Shown here: one piece after another, positions 8,302 to 16,191 of the stretch
How positions within the stretch are numbered: the stretch's first letter is position 1
How the letters are laid out: the number at the start of each line of letters is the position of its first letter
Origin: DASUNP01 sp963728545
Lineage (GTDB): Bacteria > Acidobacteriota > Blastocatellia > UBA7656
Assembly (NCBI GenBank): GCA_963728545.1
Contig: CAVSKO010000003.1
Coordinates: 1,798,001 to 1,862,000 of the forward strand
DNA length: 64,000 nt
Direction of reading: 5' to 3'
Notes under the pieces: generated by a model
What the model saw: the letters and a program-made list of their open reading frames with translations, nothing else
Told to the model about the DNA's origin: nothing
Databases searched by the model: none
Program-made: the position numbers and the translations under genes

Positions 8302-11300
8302 TCAATCTTCCAAACGTATTTTCCCGCTAGCGTGCAATCTCCAGGCCGATTGATGCCCTGTGGCTTCGGGGTTGAAGCTGAAAAACTGAAACATGGCCGC
8401 GCCAGTAGTTCCGTTGGAAATTACTAATTGCACTTTTTTAGAGGCGCTCTCACTGTCTGCAAGGACCAACTCCTGCTCAAAATTCACCGACTCCAATACC
8501 TGTGGCCCGACTCCGAAAGCCTCTCTGGCTGCCGCGAGCGCCATTTCCAGATATAGAGCATGCGATAGCAAGACCTGTCCCCGAACGCGAAATTCTGCAA
8601 GGTAAGGGAACCTGTCCAGACTCAGGTCCATCTCCCACAAGTGAACGCCGTACTGTGTGGCGGACCGTACATGCCGCCCCAAAATTGGATGGCCCCCACC
8701 GTTGGTATACTGAAGCGTATGGTTCTTCCCTCCATACAGGTGTCTCATCTTTTTGTCTTCGAGCCAGAATCGCTCTCGCTGCCAGGGCAATGAAGGCAGC
8801 CGCACAAACTGGCTCCGCTCCGGATAAAGCTTGCGCCAGTCTACCGGAAAGCCGAGAGTGTAAAGTTGCCCAAGAGACTCCAGCATTATGGCTCGGTCTT
8901 CTCCCTTGCGACGCAGAGAAGCCATCACAATGCCTTTATACTTGTGATGGCTTAGACATTGAGTAATCAACGATAGAAGTATCGGATGAGGGTTAAGCTC
9001 AAGGAAGGTATCAAAGCCTTCTTTGCCGAGCGATTCAACTGACCTTGAGAAAAGTACCGGCTCTCTCACGTTGCGGCCCCAGTAAGCAGCGTCAAGAGTC
9101 CCGTCATCAGCGCGCCGGCCTGTAACGGTGGAGAAAAGAGGTATTATCGCCGGTTGAGGTCGAAGCCCTTCAAGCTCATGTTCCAATTGTTTTTTAACGG
9201 TGTCAGCCCAGGGGCTATGACCCGCGCCCGGCGTGCGCAACACGCGGGAATCGACCCCACGTCGCTTGAGAGATTCAAGCACTTCTTCGAGCGCCGTGGC
9301 ATGGCCGGTCAGCACAACCGACTCCGGAGTATTCTGCACCGCTACGCTTAAACGATCTTCGTAGCCTGCCAGCAGGCCCTGAGCTTCTTCGAGTGAAATG
9401 GGGACAGCGGCCATAGCGCCTTTAATATCGAGTTGCTCTAACTGCTCCTGCATCAATCGTCCGCGATGGAATATGACGCGAACGGCATCAGCAAGGGTCA
9501 GTATTCCGGCGGCGTGCGCTGCTGCCGCTTCTCCCATACTGTGGCCCACAACCGCCTCAGGCTCGATCCCCCAGCTCCGCCACAATGCCGCGAGCGCTAC
9601 CTGCAAGGCGAAAAGTGATACCTGAGTAATCTCGACGTTGCTCCCGTCAAGGCGAGATTGAGACTCATCAGCCATCCATTCTTCCAACAGAGACCAGGTC
9701 GCATACTGGCGCAGAAGTTTGTCACACTCCTCGACGCTCGCGCGAAATACAGGCTCTTGCCGAAGAAGTTCGCGCCCCATGCCCGGCCACTGCGCGCCAT
9801 AGCCTGAGAAAACAAAGACAAGCCTTCGTCGGCGGTTTGAATCGACTCGATTAGAGGATATACTGCGCCGGGTCTCTCCCTGTAAGAAGAGGTCCAGACG
9901 CTCGGAGGCCTCAGCCTTAGAACGGGCTGTGATGGCCAGGCGATTATCATGATGGCTCCGCCGCAAACTGGCCGTGTAGCAGATATCCTTCATCGAAAGC
10001 TTTTGATCCGAAACGTCGAATTCGAGTAATTCCTTGTAACTGCGAGCAACCGATTCAAGAGCTTCGGCGTTGTGCGCAGAGATGGGCAGCACATATGCTC
10101 TGTCTAAATCGTCGTCTCCATTCTGTTGAGGGGCTATAGAAATCCCTTGAACTTCTTCCAATACGACGTGCCCGTTGGTGCCGCCAAATCCAAAGGCGCT
10201 CACCCCTGCCACGACCGGGCCTGCGTCATCGGGCCACAGACTCAAAGATTGCTGGACTCGCAGTTGAAGTTTTTCAAATGGGATATGCGGGTTGGGCTTT
10301 TGAAAATGGAGGCTCGGCGGGATGGCCTGATGCTTGATTGAGAGCGCGACCTTAATCAGACCGGCGATGCCTGCTGCTGCTTCGCAGTGCCCGATATTGG
10401 TTTTCACGGAGCCTATAGCGCAGTAATGTCCGGGGTCGCGGTCAGTGGCAATCACACTGCCGAGAGCTTGCGCCTCAATTGGATCACCCAGCAAAGTTCC
10501 CGTGCCATGGGTTTCGATGTACTGGACCCGGCCTGGAGAGATGCCCGCGTCGCGGTAGGCTTCCGTCAAAACGGCCTCTTGCGCCCTCCGGCTGGGGGCG
10601 GTGATGCCGTTAGACCTACCATCCTGTGTGATTGCGCTGCCTCGTATCACCGCGTAAATCGGATCACCTTCGGCCATCGCGCGGGACAAGGGTTTTAAGA
10701 CAACGACTCCAACTCCTTCGCCGCGAACAATGCCGTTAGCCTGTGCGTCAAAAGATTTGCAGCGGCCATCCGGGCTCATTGCGCCGGCTTGTGAAAAGCT
10801 GATGGTCACCGAAGGGGATAGAATTAGATTCACGCCGCCAACCAGCGCCAGACTAGACTCTCCATGCCACAAGCTGCGGCAAGCAAGATGGACAGCAACC
10901 AGCGATGAGGAACAGGCCGTATCGATGACCATGCTCGGCCCGCGAAGATCGAAGAAATACGAAAGCCGATTAGCAGCGATGCTCAGCGCGCCGCCAGTAC
11001 TTGCGTAGGCATCAATCTGCGCGGGGTTAGTCAACTGAAGCGCAGCGTATTCGTTGTTTGATACTCCGATAAAGACGCCTGTGCGCGTCCCGCTCAACTG
11101 TGCGGGCACCTGTCCCGCATCATCCAGCGCCTCCCAGGCCACTTCTAAAAGAAGCCGCTGCTGAGGGTCCATCTGGGCAGCTTCGCGCGGCGTGATATTG
11201 AAGAAAGCAGCATCAAAGTGGTCTATCAGATTCAGAAACCCGCCCCATCGGGTATTCATTTTCCCCTGCGCCGCAAAGTCCGTTGAGTAGAAAGCGCGCG

Positions 11301-13512
11301 AGTCCCATCGGTCTGCCGGAACCTCTGTAATTGCATCGACGCCATTGCGCAGAAGCTGCCAGAAAGCTTCCGGCCCGTTCGCGCCGGGGAAGCGGCAACC
11401 GATGCCGATGATGGCCACAGGTTCTTTATCCGGTTCGCGTTTCTCTACGGCGGCGCGGGTCCGGGGAGAAGTTTTATCGTCGGCCAGGTGCTCGGACAGA
11501 GAGAGAATCGTGGGATAGTCATACAGCAATGTTGGGGCAAGCCGGCACCCGAGCCAGTCCCCAAGAAATCCGGTTACAGCCGTCGCCGCCGCCGAGTCCA
11601 GACCGTAGTTCGTGAACAATTCCTTCACATTTATGCTGAGAGGATCAATACCTTTTAGCTCGGCGATATGAGAAATCATCCATGCCTGAATGGCTTCGAC
11701 TGTTTGAGTTTGGAGCAGTGAACCCTTGAGCCGAGCAATCTCAGTTCTGTTTTTGATAGTATCCGATTGCTTAACCTCCTGACTCCACTCTCCGACAGTC
11801 TTCAGGCTCCGAGCCAGAAAGTCGGCTCGGCAAGTTCGACGCCGAATCTTGCCGCTACTGGTCTTAGGGATGCTTCCTGTCTTGAGGAGCGAGATTGCGT
11901 AAACTTCAACCTCGTGGTGTTCGGCAACGGTTTGCCGGATGGCGTCAGTCACCTGTTTCAATAAAGAGTTCTTAAAATGACGTTTGACCTCCGCGACAAT
12001 TACCAGGCGTTCTTCGCCCGCGACCTCGACGGGAAATGCGGCGCTCGCACCCTGGCGCAATGTCGGATGACTCTGTTCGGCAGTCCATTCGATATCTTGA
12101 GGATAATGATTCCGCCCACGAATAATGATCAGGTCTTTAAGCCGCCCTGTGATAAACAATTCGCCATCTTTGAGGAACCCTATATCTCCTGTGCGGAGAA
12201 ACGGCCCTTCGCCCGTGTCCGGTATGCGCGCCCGAAAAGTATGCTCTGTCTCTTCCGCTCGATTCCAATAACCTTGCGCTATATTCGAGCCTGAAACCCA
12301 AATCTCTCCCACCTCATGCTCTGTGCACCGGCTCAAGCGGTCAGGGTTGACAATGACGATCTTTTGATCCAGCCAGGTCCGGCCACAACCCACAAGTACT
12401 CGCTCGGCATCGGCCCCGGAACTTTCTATGATCCGGTTCTGTTCGAGCGCCTCTTTTTGAAAAGCCTGAGCGACCGGGGGGTCGGCTTTCTTGCCGCCGG
12501 AAACGAATACGGCCGCCTCGGCCAGACCATAGCAAGGGTAGAATATCTCGCGCCGGAAGCCACACGGCTCGAATGCGTCGGCAAAGCGATTCAGCGTTTG
12601 ATGATAAACGGGTTCAGCCCCATTGAAAGCCAGACTCCAACTGCTCAAGTCCAGGCTCGTCTTCTGTTCGGGCGAAATCCTGTCAACGCATAAGTCATAA
12701 GCAAAATTTGGCGCCCCGCTGGTCGTCGCTCGATAGCGCGAGATAGCATTTAACCAGCGATAAGGTTTCTGGAGAAAAGCCGCCGGCGACATAATTACCG
12801 AACGGCTGCCTACGTACAGAGCCTGTAGCAGATTTCCTATCAAGCCCATATCGTGATACATCGGCAACCATACGACGAACGACGACTCCTCTGTATGCTC
12901 GAAAGCGCTCTGAATCATTCGTTCGTTCGAAAGCAGATTGCCATGGCTTACCATCACGCCCCTGGGCGAACTCGTAGACCCGGAAGTGTATTGAAGGAAG
13001 GCAAGCGTTTCGCCGCTGATTTCGGGCCTGCGCCATTGCGCTGCCGGATCGCCAATGAGGCTATCAGTGGCCAGCCAGCGTAAGTTTTTCAAATCCGGCG
13101 CATGGGCCAATCTACCTTCCGCACTCGCCAGAAGCTGGTCTGTGGTCAGTATCAGCGTCGCCTGCGCATCGGCCCTGATAGCCTGCAAATGGGGCATGGG
13201 CCGATTAAAGTGAGGCGGATAAGTCGGGACCGCAACAACTCCGGCGTAGAGACACCCCAGGAATCCTGTAATGAAACTGAGGCCGGGCGGGTAAAGCAAC
13301 AATGCGCGCTTGCCCTCTGCTCCCAGGCTTTCGAGCGTCGCGCCGATGGCGCGCGCGCGCTCATCCAATTCGCCGTAGGTCAGTTTGATCTCGTCGGTTT
13401 CCCCGTCCTGCAAAAAGATCAGGGCCGTCCGGTTGGCATCAATTAATGCCCTCCAGCTCAAGAGATCAACGAGCGTCGAGAATTTCCTGGTCAGGTTCTG
13501 ATCCCTTTTCAT
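8302..13512 (-). CDS. FAAL-ACP-KS-AT-half-DH polyketide synthase
   Basis: 1736 residues, the loading and first extension protein. Residues ~1-590 are a fatty acyl-AMP ligase (FLQYTSGSTSSPRGVMVSH, YRATTSGAPNFAYDLC, LKDLIIIRGRNHYPQDIEW). Residues ~625-690 are an ACP with Ser in YGLDSAAA. Residues ~710-1135 are a ketosynthase with Cys in DTACSSS, His in THGTGT and NIGHCEAAAG. Residues ~1240-1530 are an acyltransferase with GHSMGE; the selectivity motif reads GAGH rather than the usual HAFH or YASH, so the extender unit is uncertain. The last ~150 residues are only the N-terminal hot-dog half of a dehydratase, starting HPILGRHVRSA; its active-site stretch reads YLAEFRVRG, where an active DH has a His in place of Phe. 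No ketoreductase is present. The protein should load a fatty acid and add one unit to it. Confidence 0.93.
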   Translation of the reverse strand: MKRDQNLTRKFSTLVDLLSWRALIDANRTALIFLQDGETDEIKLTYGELDERARAIGATLESLGAEGKRALLLYPPGLSFITGFLGCLYAGVVAVPTYPPHFNRPMPHLQAIRADAQATLILTTDQLLASAEGRLAHAPDLKNLRWLATDSLIGDPAAQWRRPEISGETLAFLQYTSGSTSSPRGVMVSHGNLLSNERMIQSAFEHTEESSFVVWLPMYHDMGLIGNLLQALYVGSRSVIMSPAAFLQKPYRWLNAISRYRATTSGAPNFAYDLCVDRISPEQKTSLDLSSWSLAFNGAEPVYHQTLNRFADAFEPCGFRREIFYPCYGLAEAAVFVSGGKKADPPVAQAFQKEALEQNRIIESSGADAERVLVGCGRTWLDQKIVIVNPDRLSRCTEHEVGEIWVSGSNIAQGYWNRAEETEHTFRARIPDTGEGPFLRTGDIGFLKDGELFITGRLKDLIIIRGRNHYPQDIEWTAEQSHPTLRQGASAAFPVEVAGEERLVIVAEVKRHFKNSLLKQVTDAIRQTVAEHHEVEVYAISLLKTGSIPKTSSGKIRRRTCRADFLARSLKTVGEWSQEVKQSDTIKNRTEIARLKGSLLQTQTVEAIQAWMISHIAELKGIDPLSINVKELFTNYGLDSAAATAVTGFLGDWLGCRLAPTLLYDYPTILSLSEHLADDKTSPRTRAAVEKREPDKEPVAIIGIGCRFPGANGPEAFWQLLRNGVDAITEVPADRWDSRAFYSTDFAAQGKMNTRWGGFLNLIDHFDAAFFNITPREAAQMDPQQRLLLEVAWEALDDAGQVPAQLSGTRTGVFIGVSNNEYAALQLTNPAQIDAYASTGGALSIAANRLSYFFDLRGPSMVIDTACSSSLVAVHLACRSLWHGESSLALVGGVNLILSPSVTISFSQAGAMSPDGRCKSFDAQANGIVRGEGVGVVVLKPLSRAMAEGDPIYAVIRGSAITQDGRSNGITAPSRRAQEAVLTEAYRDAGISPGRVQYIETHGTGTLLGDPIEAQALGSVIATDRDPGHYCAIGSVKTNIGHCEAAAGIAGLIKVALSIKHQAIPPSLHFQKPNPHIPFEKLQLRVQQSLSLWPDDAGPVVAGVSAFGFGGTNGHVVLEEVQGISIAPQQNGDDDLDRAYVLPISAHNAEALESVARSYKELLEFDVSDQKLSMKDICYTASLRRSHHDNRLAITARSKAEASERLDLFLQGETRRSISSNRVDSNRRRRLVFVFSGYGAQWPGMGRELLRQEPVFRASVEECDKLLRQYATWSLLEEWMADESQSRLDGSNVEITQVSLFALQVALAALWRSWGIEPEAVVGHSMGEAAAAHAAGILTLADAVRVIFHRGRLMQEQLEQLDIKGAMAAVPISLEEAQGLLAGYEDRLSVAVQNTPESVVLTGHATALEEVLESLKRRGVDSRVLRTPGAGHSPWADTVKKQLEHELEGLRPQPAIIPLFSTVTGRRADDGTLDAAYWGRNVREPVLFSRSVESLGKEGFDTFLELNPHPILLSLITQCLSHHKYKGIVMASLRRKGEDRAIMLESLGQLYTLGFPVDWRKLYPERSQFVRLPSLPWQRERFWLEDKKMRHLYGGKNHTLQYTNGGGHPILGRHVRSATQYGVHLWEMDLSLDRFPYLAEFRVRGQVLLSHALYLEMALAAAREAFGVGPQVLESVNFEQELVLADSESASKKVQLVISNGTTGAAMFQFFSFNPEATGHQSAWRLHASGKIRLED

Positions 13513-13605
13513 AGAAGGCTCCCAAAACAGTCCATCTAAAAATGAACCTGTGGCGACTATTTTTTTGTGGTGACTATTCTAACGAGATGCGAGCTGGATA
13601 CAGGG

Positions 13606-14765
13606 TCAAAGTGAATTGACCTGATAGAGCGGAAAGTAGTCTTGGATTCTTTCTTCGGCAAAATCTTCTGCGAGCTGTGGGATGTCATCCCAGCCATACA
13701 CTTTACCGTTGACCGGCGGCACCCATCCGGTTCCCTCTGCAAACTGGATCGAGGCAACGCCTTCGGGGTATCTCGCCCCATGCGAGAAGACGTGAATGTG
13801 GTGGCTTATGCACTCTACTGCGCGGACGATAGAGAGGTTCATTCCTCTCTTCCACCCGACGGTCGTTATTACGCCCTGGCTGGCCAGTGCCTTCATAGTC
13901 GCGCGAAACACAGGCTTGCCGATGTTGTCGATGAAGATCGAAACCCCAAGCCCTTCCGTGTGCTGCTTGACCAGTTGCATGAAGCTTTTTTCGGACTCCC
14001 TGTAACGCCTCCTGAATGCAGAATCGGTTCGCGCCTTATCCTCGTCGAATTCGAGATTGCTGAATTGACGCCGATCAATGGCCTGGATGCCGAGGCTTCT
14101 AATCAATTCAAGCCGTTCATCAGTCGAGGCTATCATTGCGACGCGGCAGCCGTAATATTTAGCGAGTGTCAACTCCGCGAGCGTGACGCCCCCGCCCCAG
14201 CCCCAAACGTAAGGGGCAGGAAAAATGTCTTCGGGCATCTGAAGCCGCCAGCAGCCGTAAGCCAGCTTCCAATTGGCCCAGGCGGTTGTGTAGCGAAGAG
14301 AGAACGCGGCCCATTGCTTGGGGGTTAATTTCGACTCTTTCGGGAGCGGAATAACCTGTTTCTCATGCAGCTTGATTTGTTTGGCAAGCATGCCTATCGT
14401 GTTGCGAGCGTCGTAGCCCACAACTTTAATCAGATACCCAAATTTATCTGTGGTGCCGACTGCCGCAAAGAGACAGAGGTTCTCCTTCCCGGACATTAGT
14501 GACCGATGAGCCTGTCTTGAGTATGCGTACTACACCTGCATTGCCCACGACGATCTTTGGCTCGCCGCGCTGGCGGCAAACATTGACGGGGTCTCTCAAT
14601 GGCATGCGTCATGTTGGATTCCCAGCACCCATAGATCGGCTCTGCCAGTACTTCCTCCTCTGTGATCTCAGGGAACGAGTAAGCCTCTTTCCTGAGATCA
14701 CCCGGCCCCGACCTGTCGCCATCATCAGGGCCCTGGTAAATCACCCAAGCTTCCGTCGTAATCAT
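13606..14765 (-). pseudogene. MDR-family reductase, two frameshifts
   Basis: A medium-chain dehydrogenase/reductase of the zinc-ADH / crotonyl-CoA reductase type. The start at 14765 gives MITTEAWVIYQGPDDGDRSG. The sense continues in a second frame (DPVNVCRQRGEPKIVVGNAG, TGSSVTNVREG) after a shift near 14588-14597. It then passes to a third frame after a shift near 14479-14484 (LCLFAAVGTTDKFGY), which continues to 13606. The nucleotide-binding stretch VWGWGGGVTLAELTLAKYYG and the C-terminal VYGWDDIPQLAEDFAEE are intact. Both shifts fit one-base insertions. In the cluster it could reduce an enoyl intermediate or supply an extender unit. It is followed after 93 nt by the PKS gene. Whether it is dead or mis-assembled cannot be told from the sequence. 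Confidence 0.75.
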
Positions 14766-14804
14766 TTCTTTAAGCCTTTCTCTTTAACTTCGAGTGGCGA
14801 TGTT

Positions 14805-15392
14805 TCAATGCGGTGTCCTTAGGCGGCGCAGGTTCTCCGAACCGTAAAGATCAAAAGCGGCATCCGACTCGCCAGCCTTTTTAACTAATTGCCTGCTGAC
14901 CACTACATGCGTCTGGTAGCTTACAGCCTTGAGGAGTATCATCACCCGGTCAGAATCTTTCATCTCTTGCTCGAATATCCCTGTGAAGCCTGTGAACAGG
15001 CCCGATTCTATTACCACCTCATCGCCGGTCCTGAGTTCACTTGGGAGCCTCACGAGACCATTTTCATTACAACGAGATTTCATGAAATCGATAATCTCAT
15101 CGTCGAGCGGGGTGGGTAGATCGCCAAAGGTAACCACGGCGTGAACGCCTCTGGTGAGGCGAACTTTGGCAAGCAAATCGCTGATTCGGAACCGAGCAAA
15201 GATGTAGCGCGGGAATAAGTAGCCGGTGAAATAATCCGGTCTCCCAGTAAACCGATTGTATCTGCGTTCCCTGCATTTGGGGGCGAACGTTTCGACCCGC
15301 CACGCCCGCAGATTTCGATCAGCTCGATATTCCTGTTTTGGGTGGGTGTGAATCACATACCAATGGGGAAGCTCGCTTATTACTTGACTCAT
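14805..15392 (-). CDS. Specialised NusG-type antiterminator (LoaP/RfaH/UpxY-like)
   Basis: 195 residues: an N-terminal NGN domain (HWYVIHTHPKQEYRADRNLR, YLFPRYIFARF, RGVHAVVTFGDLP) and a C-terminal KOW domain (LRTGDEVVIESGLFTGFTGI). It is first in the biosynthetic operon, ~40 nt ahead of the MDR gene. Paralogs of NusG at the head of long biosynthetic operons (LoaP, RfaH, UpxY) suppress premature termination in their own operon. That fits an operon of over 15 kb with a strong hairpin at 8195-8287. The start is supported by GAAGG upstream. The housekeeping nusG normally sits beside secE and ribosomal genes, which are absent here, so this is the specialised type. Confidence 0.87.
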   Translation of the reverse strand: MSQVISELPHWYVIHTHPKQEYRADRNLRAWRVETFAPKCRERRYNRFTGRPDYFTGYLFPRYIFARFRISDLLAKVRLTRGVHAVVTFGDLPTPLDDEIIDFMKSRCNENGLVRLPSELRTGDEVVIESGLFTGFTGIFEQEMKDSDRVMILLKAVSYQTHVVVSRQLVKKAGESDAAFDLYGSENLRRLRTPH

Positions 15393-15477
15393 ACTGGGCC
15401 TTCATATTTCGACGCAGCTACCGCATGTCGCATAGGCGATTCTCATTACGCAGTGCCGCTGTTTGTTAGGCTGTAAT

Positions 15478-15595
15478 TTACTGCTTACAACCCGTTTACA
15501 GTTAACGGGCCAGTATCGAACCTTACTGTCAAACAGCCCCGAAAGCAATCAGGTTCCTTTGGCCGTTTCTGCTATTTATTGGCCGATTTTGTTAA
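15478..15595. promoter_or_regulatory. Copy A of a conserved 118-nt upstream element
   Basis: Lies 86 nt upstream of the antiterminator start. It aligns with 20717-20833 over its full length with one single-base gap and clustered mismatches. Perfect blocks at both ends read TTACTGCTTACAA and CTGCTATTTATTGGCCGATT (continuing to TTGTTAA); inner blocks TCGAACCTTA, TCAAACA and CCGAAAGCAA are also identical. The block pattern looks like protein-binding sites or a structured leader more than a coding remnant. Copy A also contains an inverted repeat CCCGTTTACAGTTAACGGG. Confidence 0.7.
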
Positions 15596-15609
15596 GTAGT
15601 GCGCAATAT

Positions 15610-15981
15610 TCAACTTGACTGCGCAGCCAGGTAATAGGCTCTGTGTTTTGATGGGGATCGGCCAAATTCTTTCTTGAAGTTTCGCACGAAATGACTCTCG
15701 TCCATCAATCCCACCTTGCCTGAAATCTCTTTCACGCTCAGGAATGTAGTCTCAAGAAGCTCTTTCGCCCTCTGCATCCTAATCCGCTTGAGATACTGGA
15801 TGGGAGGCTCGCCGATCTCGATCTTGAACAGATGAGATAAGTGCCAGGTGGAGAGATTTACTACTTGAGCTAAATCATCAAGCGACAGCTCGCGGTGAAA
15901 GGAATCCGATATAATAAGGACGGCCGTTTTAACCCTTTCGTCCATTCTCCTCACCTTTATATCGTCGCCATGCGTCTTCAA
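15610..15981 (-). CDS. AraC-type DNA-binding protein
   Basis: 123 residues that are almost entirely the C-terminal double helix-turn-helix of AraC/XylS regulators: LSLDDLAQVVNLSTWHLSHL, then the second HTH around VKEISGKVGLMDESHFVRNF and the family ending FKKEFGRSPSKHRAYY. There is no ligand-binding domain, so it may respond by abundance or through a partner. It sits between the biosynthetic operon promoter region and the divergent winged-helix/TPR gene, the position of a pathway regulator. ATG at 15981 is used; an internal Met at residue 13 is an alternative start. Confidence 0.88.
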   Translation of the reverse strand: MKTHGDDIKVRRMDERVKTAVLIISDSFHRELSLDDLAQVVNLSTWHLSHLFKIEIGEPPIQYLKRIRMQRAKELLETTFLSVKEISGKVGLMDESHFVRNFKKEFGRSPSKHRAYYLAAQSS

Positions 15982-16191
15982 GGCGACGATCTGTTATTTT
16001 TGACACTAACAAAAGTGCTATTTTGATTGCAGCAACCTGAGTTTATGATTAGAATAAGGCCACCTCAGGCTTATAACTCTAGTTACGCTAATAGTAATAC
16101 GATGGGGGATATTAATAAATCCTTAAGGGCTTGATAGATTTTTGATAAGAAATTCCTAATTATATTATTAGCGGGTGACGGTATAAATCAT

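Noticed and set aside
13642..14328. A 228-codon open frame on the plus strand
   Set aside because: It lies opposite the MDR reductase, which has clear family motifs; this frame has none and no ribosome site.
15478..15595. tRNA-like appearance (GGTTCGAT and a CCCGTT/AACGGG stem)
   Set aside because: No acceptor stem, no U33 in the loop, and the second copy at 20717 lacks the stem.
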